DNA from: Hymenobacter terrenus
Lineage (GTDB): Bacteria > Bacteroidota > Bacteroidia > Cytophagales > Hymenobacteraceae
NCBI RefSeq assembly: GCF_000972495.1
Contig: NZ_LATM01000030.1
Coordinates: 1 to 54,749 of the forward strand
DNA length: 54,749 nt
Direction of reading: 5' to 3'
Shown here: piece by piece, positions 38,693 through 46,253 of the stretch
Position numbering within the stretch: the stretch's first letter is position 1
Layout of the letters: every line of letters starts with the position of its first letter
The notes under the pieces: model-generated
What the model was told of the DNA's origin: nothing
The model's input: only the letters and a program-made list of their open reading frames with translations
The model's database searches: none
Program-made: the position numbers and the translations under genes

Positions 38693-39499
38693 ATGTTTAT
38701 CCTTCTTGCCCTTGCCATAATATTCGCTGTTCCGGTCTTGGTCATTTATCTAATGATGACCTTTTGGAGATTAAGCGAAATAAAGCACTTAACGGGGCGC
38801 GCATATTATGCACGCTTTGCTTGGCTACTCATTCTGGCGGGTGGCCTCACCTTTATTTTCTACCACTGGGCGTCTGTAGTAGCAACGCCTATACCTTCGG
38901 CCCATGCGAATGGCAAAAGCGCGTTTCCGTGGGTCAACGAACACCCATTAAGTTTCGTGCTGCTGTGTGGCACTGGAGTCTGTGTCATTCTGATGGTGCA
39001 CCTCAAACGCTACGTAGCCGGTTTCATTTTTGCGGCCGGAGTGTTACTGGTAGTAGGTCCAATAGGAATTAAGGAGCAGCAGGCCGAAGCAGTGAAAAAC
39101 GAGTTGAAAGCTGCCCGTGATGCATCGGATGCGTATGATGCCACTGGCTGGCAGAAACCGGTCACCGATTCTTTTCGCCTTCAAGTGGCTCGACGGCATG
39201 ACCTGCCCACACCGTATGTTGGACCCATATGCCCTTTGGCAGAACCTGGGCTAAGGAACTTGGTACGCCTTCCCAGGCAGCCGGTGCACATCGTTAGCAA
39301 AGCTGGGGTAGAGGTCGAGTTTATTGTTGAAGCAACTGGTCAAATTGTGCTTCCGCATGTAACCTATGGCTTGGGCCCCGGCTACGACGACGAAGCGGTG
39401 CGCGTCGTACGAAGCCTTCCTCTGTTTTCGCCTGCCCTTGGTAGGGAAGGAAAGCCAATTGCTTCTATTTGGAGAATAACTGTCCCATTTTTCAATTGA
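38693..39499 (+). CDS. Membrane protein with a TonB-like C-terminal domain
   Basis: 268 residues. Three hydrophobic segments lie in the first ~125 residues (about 1-22, 42-62, 82-118). The C-terminal ~85 residues resemble the TonB C-terminal fold: V-E-V-E-F-I-V-E-A-T-G-Q-I ... YGLGPGYDDEAVRVVRSLPLFSPALGREGKPI ... ITVPF, with the (G)xGxxxDxEAxRVVxxLPxxxPxxxxGKP pattern. It has no long Pro-rich linker, so it differs from a classic TonB. The adjacent gaps are AT-richer than the flanks. It may contact outer-membrane receptors or act as a sensor-type protein; the role is inferred. Confidence 0.8.
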   Translation: MFILLALAIIFAVPVLVIYLMMTFWRLSEIKHLTGRAYYARFAWLLILAGGLTFIFYHWASVVATPIPSAHANGKSAFPWVNEHPLSFVLLCGTGVCVILMVHLKRYVAGFIFAAGVLLVVGPIGIKEQQAEAVKNELKAARDASDAYDATGWQKPVTDSFRLQVARRHDLPTPYVGPICPLAEPGLRNLVRLPRQPVHIVSKAGVEVEFIVEATGQIVLPHVTYGLGPGYDDEAVRVVRSLPLFSPALGREGKPIASIWRITVPFFN

Positions 39500-39527
39500 C
39501 GAGTAAGGCACGCTAATCACCGCCCCC

Positions 39528-39566
39528 AAAGAAGCCCCAGCCCCCCGCGGCTGGGGCTTCTTTTGT
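39528..39566 (+). terminator. 15-bp terminator after the TonB-like gene
   Basis: Arms 39528-39542 and 39549-39563, 6-base loop, then TTTTG. The core AGCCCCAGCC/GGCTGGGGCT recurs in hairpins at 46109, 46729 and, diverged, 48596. Confidence 0.88.
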
Positions 39567-39702
39567 TTCTGGCCGTGGCCGGTGACTTATCGGGCGTCTC
39601 GGCGCACCAGTGCTGGCCGGGCTTCAACGCATGGCGGCGGTGCCTTCCACTTGGCACGGTATATTTGTTTACGCCTTCCACCCCATCAAACCGCCTTCTG
39701 CT

Positions 39703-40305
39703 ATGGCCGCCATCACCTCCCTCTCGCAGCTCGACCCCAACGGCGTGTATTCCTACGCCGACTACCTGACGTGGCAGTTTGACGAGTTTGTGGAGCTGAT
39801 AAAGGGCAAGGTGCGGCGGCCGATGTCGGCGCCGGTGCCCATTCACCAGCAGTACTCCGTCAACCTGACGACGGAAATTCGGCAGTTTCTCAAACGCAAA
39901 CCTTGCCGGGTGTACGCGGCTCCGTTCGATGTACGCCTCACCCGCAGCACGGGCAGCGGCGATGCCCAGATTCAAACCGTGGTGCAGCCGGACATTTGCG
40001 TGGTCTGCGACCTGACGAAGATTGATAAGCGCGGCTGCCTGGGGGCCCCGGACTGGATTATCGAAATCGTATCGCCTGGCAACCTCCGGCACGACACGAA
40101 AACGAAGTTCGACCTTTACGAGGAAAACGGGGTGCGCGAATACTGGGTGGTGTTTCCCGGTGAGCAGACCGTGCTGGCCTACGTGCTGGACGAGCACGGC
40201 CGCTACGAGGTGGCCGGCGAATACGCCGCGCCCGGCCCCATGCCCGTCACGGTGCTGCCCGAGCTGGCCGTGGAATGGAGCGAAGTGTTCGACGCGGCGG
40301 TGTAA
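39703..40305 (+). CDS. Uma2 family protein (DUF820, restriction-endonuclease fold)
   Basis: 200 residues from the ATG at 39703 (MAAITSLSQLDPNG); the frame upstream is not conserved-looking. The family core is seen: VQPDICVVC, then GAPDWIIEIVSPGNLRHDTKTKFDLYEENGVREYWVVFP. This gives the PD-(D/E)xK-like acids and the D-x-x-x-K-x-x-x-Y segment. Uma2 proteins are abundant in cyanobacteria and Bacteroidota, often in many copies, and are predicted nucleases of unknown role. A TATATTTG -7-like motif lies at 39660-39667. It borders the repeat-rich accessory stretch. Confidence 0.9.
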   Translation: MAAITSLSQLDPNGVYSYADYLTWQFDEFVELIKGKVRRPMSAPVPIHQQYSVNLTTEIRQFLKRKPCRVYAAPFDVRLTRSTGSGDAQIQTVVQPDICVVCDLTKIDKRGCLGAPDWIIEIVSPGNLRHDTKTKFDLYEENGVREYWVVFPGEQTVLAYVLDEHGRYEVAGEYAAPGPMPVTVLPELAVEWSEVFDAAV

Positions 40306-40335
40306 TCCCGGCTCGCGGGATTAGCAGTGCCTCGG

Positions 40336-40464
40336 CACGGCGGGCTGCTCGGGGGCGCGCCGGCCGTTGGGGTTCTTGGCGGAGATGGATTGCAGGAATG
40401 CAAACATTGCCAGGCAGGTGGCAATGTTGGGCCGGGCGGGGCGAGCGGCCGTTTTGGCAGGGGG
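40336..40464 (-). repeat. ISAKNPN repeat, copy B
   Basis: 129 bases. The minus strand reads MFAFLQSISAKNPNGRRAPEQPAV and then a stop soon after, so the start codon and ~24 residues match copy A but no gene follows. Several differences from copy A are at third codon positions. Confidence 0.8.
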
Positions 40465-40477
40465 TAGCGCGGAGGTT

Positions 40478-40536
40478 GTAGTCCGCGTCCCCGGCGGATG
40501 CCCGAACGATGCGGACGGCACGGGGACGCGGACTAC
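40478..40536. repeat. 15-bp perfect inverted repeat (GTAGTCCGCGTCCCC)
   Basis: Arms 40478-40492 and 40522-40536. The inner CCCGAACGAT also occurs at 32365-32374. It is related to the GTAGCGCGG hairpin at 34508. It lies between repeat copy B and the minisatellite. Confidence 0.75.
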
Positions 40537-40560
40537 ACCCCCCGCGCCACCATCCCCGGC

Positions 40561-40833
40561 ATCCTTACACACGCCTCATCCCTGCTTACACACGCCTCAT
40601 TCCTCCTTACACACGCCACGGGGCTACTTACACACGCTACGAGGCCACTCGCATGTGCCACGGGGCCGCTTACACACGCCCAAGGGCTACCTACACACGT
40701 CACGCGCCTGCTTGCACATGCCTCGTGCCTGCCTGCACACGCCTCGTGCCCCCTTGCTCACGCCACGAGCCCACCCACACCCCCCACGCGCCTGCTTGCG
40801 CACGCCACCCGCCCACTCGCACCGGCGGCCCGC
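40561..40833. repeat. Minisatellite of 13 units of 21 bp
   Basis: Each 21-base unit follows CTRCTTACACACGCCACGNGN, with increasing divergence toward the right end; the left units are nearly the same. All three plus-strand frames, and a minus-strand frame over much of the array, are open through it because the unit has no stops. It is in frame with, and 156 bases before, the hypothetical gene at 40989. It is not a CRISPR array because the repeats are directly adjacent with no spacers. Confidence 0.88.
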
Positions 40834-40988
40834 TTGCCCGCAACCTTTTTTTGGTCCAAAAACCTCCTCCATTGCAAGCCGAAGCGAGTGGCGTGGAACA
40901 TCCACCGCTTAAACTTAGGAATAAATCAATACTATGGGGACTAACCAGTAGCTTGCCGCTTCATCATTCCCAACCCAACTACCTTTTT

Positions 40989-41975
40989 ATGGATACCCGA
41001 GCAACTTCCATCCTCGACAGCGGCAAGCGTGTGGGCTTGGCCGCCGCCGACTTTACCAAAGAGCTGGCCGATTTCCCGCCCCTGCAAGCCGCCGAAACCG
41101 AGCGGGCGGCGCTGGTAACGGCCATCGAGGCCAAACAGGAAACCCAGGACAGCCGCACCGCCGCCGCCACCACGGCCAAGGACGATGCCCGCGAGCTGAT
41201 GGCCCGCGCCACCGAAACGCTCTCGGCCCGTGCCGTGGGCTACGCCTTGGCCACCAAGCAGCTCGGATTGAAACAGGCCTTCACCCTCAGCTACGCCGAC
41301 GTGCGCTACGGCGAGGCCACTGAGGACGTGAACCACGTACGCGAGCTGGTGGCGCAGGTGCAGGCCCTACCCGCCGACGTGCGCAAGGACTACCGCCTGA
41401 CGGAGGCCGTGATTCAGGCCCCGGCCGACGCGGCCGACTTGTTTGAGGCCGCCGATGATGCCCAGACCACGACCAAGGCCGCCCCACGCCTGGCTACGCT
41501 GGCCCTGCCCGAGCTGCTACGCCGCCTCAGCGCTGCCTTGCGCCTTATGGAGACGCTGCTCAAAGGCCAGCGCACCGATGCCGACCCCAATTTCCGGTGG
41601 CCGGCTTTCTATGCCGCTTTTGCCGAAGCCAACAAGCGCCAGGGCCTGCCCGCCCGCGCCCGCAAGGCCAGCAGCGGCACCCGCATCGTGCGGACGCTGC
41701 CCGTGACGGCGACCTCGGACCAGCCCCTGCGCCTGGCCAACACCAACTACGGCCCGGCCTACACCCTGACGGTGGAAAACCGCGCCGCCACACCCCTGCT
41801 GCTGTGGATGGCCCAGAAAGACGGCGCCAAAACCACGCCCCTCCCCTGCCCGGCCGGCGAGGTGACGGTGCTTACCCGCGAGAAGCTGGGGCCGGAAACG
41901 GCCCGCTACCTGATGGGGCAGTTTGAAGGCGCGGCGGGCGGCAGTGCTACGGTGGTGGTGCGGCGGGTGGTGTAG
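40989..41975 (+). CDS. Hypothetical protein, Ala-rich, helical
   Basis: 328 residues from the ATG at 40989 (MDTRATSILDSG). Residues ~20-90 and 105-235 are Ala/Glu/Lys-rich and probably helical bundles; ~245-328 is predicted beta-rich (TNYGPAYTLTVENRAATPLLLWMAQ). No family is recognised. The same frame is open through the minisatellite from 40509, which would add 160 residues of heptapeptide repeats; I judge the ATG at 40989 more likely because that extension has no conserved look. A very strong terminator follows. Confidence 0.75.
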   Translation: MDTRATSILDSGKRVGLAAADFTKELADFPPLQAAETERAALVTAIEAKQETQDSRTAAATTAKDDARELMARATETLSARAVGYALATKQLGLKQAFTLSYADVRYGEATEDVNHVRELVAQVQALPADVRKDYRLTEAVIQAPADAADLFEAADDAQTTTKAAPRLATLALPELLRRLSAALRLMETLLKGQRTDADPNFRWPAFYAAFAEANKRQGLPARARKASSGTRIVRTLPVTATSDQPLRLANTNYGPAYTLTVENRAATPLLLWMAQKDGAKTTPLPCPAGEVTVLTREKLGPETARYLMGQFEGAAGGSATVVVRRVV

Positions 41976-41990
41976 CGAGCTTGACTGCTG

Positions 41991-42046
41991 ATGCGAATAC
42001 AGAAAAAGCCCTCATGGTAGTATGAGGGCTTTTTCTGTATTCGCAT
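41991..42046 (+). terminator. 25-bp perfect-stem terminator
   Basis: Arms 41991-42015 and 42022-42046 are exact complements with a 6-base loop; an internal GCTTTTTC provides the T-run on the plus strand. It starts 15 bases after the stop codon and separates the hypothetical gene from the AT-rich defence operon. Confidence 0.85.
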
Positions 42047-42084
42047 CACCAAGAACTACTGTAAAACGCCCGCTGGTGGGGCAC

Positions 42085-42183
42085 GTTGGGGTTCTTGGCG
42101 GAGATGGATTTCAGGGAGCTAAACATTGCCGGGGTAGTGGCGAAGTTGGGGCCGGGTGGAGGAGGCCGTTTTGACAGGGAGAG
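42085..42183 (-). repeat. ISAKNPN repeat, copy C
   Basis: About 99 bases aligned to copies A and B. The minus strand reads MFSSLKSISAKNPN and then diverges (VPHQ...). It lies right at the left edge of the AT-rich ABC-3C operon. Confidence 0.75.
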
Positions 42184-42311
42184 TGCTGTATTTAGCTATA
42201 TTGCGAACCCAACTACTTGCTAAGAGACAAATTAAAACTAGACTTCATCCATTTTAGGCATAGCTTCCGCAGAGTGTTTTGCGGCAACAGACGCACTCTA
42301 ATACACTACAC

Positions 42312-42329
42312 ACTTAGTTAACACTAAGT
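42312..42329. promoter_or_regulatory. 18-bp perfect inverted repeat, candidate operator of the ABC-3C operon
   Basis: ACTTAGT-TAAC-ACTAAGT lies 52 bases before the first ATG of the operon, in the only substantial gap upstream. Its symmetry and position fit a dimeric repressor site. No regulator gene is in the operon. The rest of 41976-42381 has the terminator, repeat copy C and AT-rich DNA. Confidence 0.5.
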
Positions 42330-42381
42330 CACTGTAAATATGTTATAAATCGATTTGCGCACAGGAGAGCAAATAACCTGC

Positions 42382-43545
42382 ATGAGTGATTCTATCCATC
42401 ATCAACCTCTAGCCGACCAAAGTGGGAGAAATGCGCGTCGTGGCTTTGAGTACCAAGACCACATCGGGGCTCGATATTGCTTACAAATGCTCACTAATCC
42501 AGCGCTGCTGGAAGTTTGGTTAGAAAGCCACGATGACATCACATTAGTATGGGATATAGGAGACGGTATTGTTGTCTATGAGTTTATTCAAGTTAAATTC
42601 ATAGAACGCAACTGGCTTCTTAGTTCTGTTATTAACCGCGAAAATGGGAAGGATGGCAAGCCCAGGCCAGGTACAGCGCTATTGGAAAAATCACTAGCTC
42701 ACAATCAATATCAGGAGACGGCTAGGTTTCGGCTTGTTACCTCCCGCGAAGCCTGTTCTGAGCTGGTGGGGCTACGATTTCCATTAGCATCTCCTGAACG
42801 ATTGGCTGCGAAATCCGGCCTAGACCAGACTGCCACCAAGATTAAAGCGTACTACAAAAAACAACCCTCTCCTCCGGCAGAGGCTGACCTTGATTATTGG
42901 CTAGATAACTGTGTCTGGGAAACTTGTGAAAGCACGTTACTAGGGCTCGAAGCTCTCAATCTAATTACACTTGAGAAAGCATTAAGGCTACAAGGGTTCG
43001 GTATTTACCCGGAATACCGCATCAACCTGTATGGTCTGTTATTACGCAAAGTTGCTGATGCTTCCATTAAGGACCCTTACACCAATAGAGATGCTTTCAA
43101 AATAAAGCGGCAAGAATGTATTGCTTGGCTCTGCGATACAGCTATCGAAGTCAGTCATGGACCTGACCCTAAAGACAAATTAGGGTCAAAACTACATGAA
43201 ATCGGCGTTCCAACTCCTGGTATTGCACTCGCTAGAGAGGCCAAACTGCTTTACAACTCTGAGCGTCGCGATAATGACTTTTGCGAGCCGAAAGACTTGC
43301 GAGCAATGGAAGCAGAGATATTAGGCAGGGTTTCAGCTTTGCAGCGCAAACAGTACAATCCGCGTACCGAGCAACCCCCTTTAGATTTTTATGATGCTTG
43401 CTTAACCACCGCCGTTGACGTATTACACCAACAGCGTTTTGTAGATGATGATGGCATCACTATTATACCCAGTAGCTTAGCCGAAGGCTACGTGTACGAG
43501 ATTGTAGACCGCTGTTTACTCCGTTTCAAAAACCCTATTCAGTAA
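42382..43545 (+). CDS. ABC-3C effector: DUF4297-like nuclease domain plus C-terminal domain
   Basis: 387 residues from the ATG at 42382 (AGGAG lies 14 bases upstream; the TTG at 42355 precedes it). The N-terminal ~150 residues look like DUF4297/Cap4-type endonuclease: R20-G-F-x-Y-Q25, then E48-S-H-D51-D52, then E67-F-I-Q70-V-K72, a PD-(D/E)xK-like D...QxK site. The remaining ~230 residues (CESTLLGLEALNLITLEKAL ... LYGLLLRKVAD) would be the ABC-3C C-terminal domain that couples the effector to its partners. It likely cuts DNA when the ATPase senses infection. The family assignment comes from motifs and operon order; a Cap4/CBASS role is excluded by the lack of a cyclase gene. Confidence 0.78.
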   Translation: MSDSIHHQPLADQSGRNARRGFEYQDHIGARYCLQMLTNPALLEVWLESHDDITLVWDIGDGIVVYEFIQVKFIERNWLLSSVINRENGKDGKPRPGTALLEKSLAHNQYQETARFRLVTSREACSELVGLRFPLASPERLAAKSGLDQTATKIKAYYKKQPSPPAEADLDYWLDNCVWETCESTLLGLEALNLITLEKALRLQGFGIYPEYRINLYGLLLRKVADASIKDPYTNRDAFKIKRQECIAWLCDTAIEVSHGPDPKDKLGSKLHEIGVPTPGIALAREAKLLYNSERRDNDFCEPKDLRAMEAEILGRVSALQRKQYNPRTEQPPLDFYDACLTTAVDVLHQQRFVDDDGITIIPSSLAEGYVYEIVDRCLLRFKNPIQ

Positions 43546-43552
43546 CGGAGCC

Positions 43553-44119
43553 ATGCAATCACTAAAAACAATTAGTCAATTGTCTATCGGACGCACGCTG
43601 ACGGCCGACGATATGATTGAATTTCATGCATCTCGCCTACTTCTGCTTATTATGCTCTGCGGTGTTCGTAACCGAACAGAAGGTGTCTATACGATAGAAG
43701 GACTAACAAAACTTGCGAAGCTAGACTTTTTTGTTCGTTATCCTGCTTTCTTTCAGCGAGTAGCGACGCATCTTAATGCAAAGATAAAAGCAGATGATTC
43801 AGTGCCAGAATCAAAGATGATTCGCTTCCATTATGGCCCCTGGGACAAACGCTACTACCAGATACTTCCTTACCTAGAGGCGCGTGGTTTGCTAGAAGTG
43901 ATGAAGGTGGGTAATACATACAATTTTTCTCTAACGCAGAAAGGTGCAGAAATAGGAAAGACTTTGAAAGACAATCCATCCTTCGAAGCTCTAGCAAGTC
44001 GGATGCATGATGTTAAGCGAGTGCTAGGGGGCAAGACCGGCACTGCTTTAAAAGATTTAGTCTACCAACTATTCGAAGAAGAAGTAGCAGACAAAAAACT
44101 CAACACCCCAATTGGTTAG
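43553..44119 (+). CDS. ABC-3C middle component, winged-helix-like
   Basis: 188 residues, 7 bases after the effector gene. HASRLLLLIMLCG, then IEGLTKLAKLDFFVRYPAFFQRV, then RFHYGPWDKRYYQILPYLEARGLLEV and NTYNFSLTQKGAEIGKTL. This order of helices and a beta-wing fits the small middle components of ABC-three-component systems, which are thought to bridge ATPase and effector or to contact nucleic acid. There is no signal peptide. It ends 2 bases before the ATPase start, so the three genes are translated together. Which middle-component subfamily it belongs to cannot be read by eye. Confidence 0.78.
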   Translation: MQSLKTISQLSIGRTLTADDMIEFHASRLLLLIMLCGVRNRTEGVYTIEGLTKLAKLDFFVRYPAFFQRVATHLNAKIKADDSVPESKMIRFHYGPWDKRYYQILPYLEARGLLEVMKVGNTYNFSLTQKGAEIGKTLKDNPSFEALASRMHDVKRVLGGKTGTALKDLVYQLFEEEVADKKLNTPIG

Positions 44120-44121
44120 CC

Positions 44122-46044
44122 ATGAGCCAGACGCTATTTATTCGGCAGATATCGCGCTTCGACACTGAAGGCAATGAAGAGACGCTAGAGTTTGAAGAAG
44201 GAGTAAATATTATAGTCGGTCCTACTAACAGTGGTAAAACTGTTTGGATGGCTATGATTGACTACGTTCTAGGCGATGATAGTACAGCAGATAAGGCATT
44301 CTTTGGAAAGCAAGATGCCCATGGCATCAATCTGTCTAAAATTTATTCCGAAATCAGAGCCATCATAGAAATCGGCGATACAGAATACGTATTAGAGCGC
44401 AGATGGAAAGAGCAGGGTGTATCGAGCAAGACATTGGTTGATGGCAAACCAATGGATACTAAGGAATTCTCACAGTTCGTTTTAGAAAAATTAAAAATCC
44501 CTATTAGTCGTTTTGTACAAGGAAATCCCTATTCTGAAAATTCGATACTTGATATTAGTTTTCGGATGATGCTCCGGCACATATACCGGCAGGAACGTTT
44601 TTGGGGTGACCTTGCAGACAGGCAATTTCCCTTAGAACAGTACGCTGTTTTAACTAAATTTCTAGGTCTAGCTGATAAAATTTTTGCAATTGACAACGAG
44701 AAGCTTTTGGAGAAAAAGCGTGAACTATTCAAATTAGAAATTGAAAAAGAACAATATGAGACTACACTTGATAAAATAGTTAGAGGGTTCAACTACGACG
44801 GTGGCGAAAACCTAGTATATGCCACCACTAATCTAACAAAGGACAAAATTAAAGCTTTACAGTCTCGTTCAGAAGCGCTATTACAGCAGCGCAACGATAT
44901 TATATCTGGTGCAGCAGCAGGAGTTTTGCAATCAGAGAATGATGATATAAGCCAGTACCAGGAAGTAAAGCTGTCACAAGCCCGTGCTGTAACTTTCACA
45001 GAACTAGATAAGCTACAGTTAGACCGTGAACAACATACTCAGCGCATAAGGAAATACGAATCCATCCTTGCCTCCTCTAGTGCAGAGTTGGAACGGCTAA
45101 TTCGCGTTCAGACTACAGGGGGGCTTTTCGCTGACTTGAAAGTGACACATTGCCCTGCCTGTGACCAGCCTGTTCATGATACATATGAGCACCCTGATGA
45201 TTGCTTCTTATGTCATCAACATTTGCCTGTGGAACCATTAACCAAGGAAAATGACCGACTTAATTTTGAAATTAACCAAGTTCAGACTGAGCAAAAAGAA
45301 CTTGTCGAAATTTTAGCTAAAATGCAAAAGGGCAAACTAGAACTTGATGTCAAGTTCTACTCGCTCAGTAATGAACTAGGCCGCATCGACCGTGACCTAG
45401 CTCCTATACGGCAAAAATTAGCCGGTTTAGTTGATGCCCGTTTGAGTGTGATTGACCAAGAACGCGGGAGATTACTTGAACAGATTGAAAATTATCGTCG
45501 GATTGAGAAGAGTCTAGAGACAAAAGCTGAGCTAACGGCTAGAATCACAATGCTTCAGAACCAAGTAGGTGATTTAGAAAAAGATGTTGCTCGTGTAGGG
45601 TCTCCTAATTTCGAAAAGGCTTCTGATGACCTAGTGGAAGGCATGATGGATTATATCAATGCCATTGTCAAAGACAGACCTGCTCGCTGGAATCATCAAG
45701 GCCGCATTAATTTACTCATTAACGAGAAGGGCTTTGAATTTTATATCGGCCCTACTAAATGGTCATCGCCTGGTGGCACCACAAAACTTTATTTTCTATT
45801 CGCTTATCATTATGGCTTACTTAATCTTACAGGTAAAAATGGTTATCACTACCCTGGTTTGTTAATAATGGATTTTCAAGCTGGCCTTACCGATGGGGAA
45901 TTGCTGAAGCGCACAGAGAATTACATAGTTCAACCATTTATAGACCTTTGCGGTGCTTCTCCAATAAGACTACAAGTAATTATTGCAGGCCAATCTTTCG
46001 AAGACTTAAAGGATTGTAACTTCATCCGCTTGGAAGAATATTGA
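44122..46044 (+). CDS. ABC-3C ATPase (DUF3732-like, SMC/Rad50-type)
   Basis: 640 residues. Walker A is G33-P-T-N-S-G-K-T40 near the N-terminus. A long coiled coil spans ~190-520, interrupted at its tip by C344-P-A-C347 ... C361-F-L-C364, a four-cysteine zinc-hook-like element. The ABC signature is S549-P-G-G-T-T, and Walker B ends in LLIMD584-F-Q; the usual catalytic Glu after the Asp is Phe with Gln at +2, and no H-loop His is evident. These changes are in keeping with the divergent DUF3732 group. It should act as the sensor/motor of the system, scanning DNA or nucleoprotein. Base composition is clearly AT-richer than the flanks. Confidence 0.85.
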   Translation: MSQTLFIRQISRFDTEGNEETLEFEEGVNIIVGPTNSGKTVWMAMIDYVLGDDSTADKAFFGKQDAHGINLSKIYSEIRAIIEIGDTEYVLERRWKEQGVSSKTLVDGKPMDTKEFSQFVLEKLKIPISRFVQGNPYSENSILDISFRMMLRHIYRQERFWGDLADRQFPLEQYAVLTKFLGLADKIFAIDNEKLLEKKRELFKLEIEKEQYETTLDKIVRGFNYDGGENLVYATTNLTKDKIKALQSRSEALLQQRNDIISGAAAGVLQSENDDISQYQEVKLSQARAVTFTELDKLQLDREQHTQRIRKYESILASSSAELERLIRVQTTGGLFADLKVTHCPACDQPVHDTYEHPDDCFLCHQHLPVEPLTKENDRLNFEINQVQTEQKELVEILAKMQKGKLELDVKFYSLSNELGRIDRDLAPIRQKLAGLVDARLSVIDQERGRLLEQIENYRRIEKSLETKAELTARITMLQNQVGDLEKDVARVGSPNFEKASDDLVEGMMDYINAIVKDRPARWNHQGRINLLINEKGFEFYIGPTKWSSPGGTTKLYFLFAYHYGLLNLTGKNGYHYPGLLIMDFQAGLTDGELLKRTENYIVQPFIDLCGASPIRLQVIIAGQSFEDLKDCNFIRLEEY

Positions 46045-46108
46045 GCTTGAATCGCACTTTAGTTAAAAGTAATCCTGCTATTCCAATGTTACGCGAATCG
46101 CAAAACCC

Positions 46109-46142
46109 AGAAGCCCCAGCACTGCCAGCGGCTGGGGCTTCT
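46109..46142. repeat. Hairpin of the AGAAGCCCCAGC family
   Basis: Arms 46109-46120 and 46131-46142, 10-base loop. It lies 65 bases after the ABC-3C ATPase stop and may serve as its terminator, though the T-run is weak. The sequence after it (CACGGCCC) is shared with the copy at 46729. Confidence 0.7.
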
Positions 46143-46253
46143 TCGTGTCACGGCCCACCGGAAGCCGTCAGTGGCTCCAACCTTATATGGCTGATTAGAC
46201 CGATACGGGCGCTGCTGCAAGCCCCGCGCCCCGCAGGCAACCGTTTGACGCGG

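Noticed and set aside
40561..40833. CRISPR array
   Set aside because: The 21-bp repeats abut one another with no spacers, and there are no cas genes nearby.
40509..41975. One 488-residue gene including the minisatellite
   Set aside because: The frame is open, but so are the other two frames of the array, and the ATG at 40989 starts the part with normal composition.
42382..46044. CBASS system (Cap4 effector)
   Set aside because: No CD-NTase gene is present and the partners are an ABC ATPase and a winged-helix-like protein, which fits ABC-3C instead.
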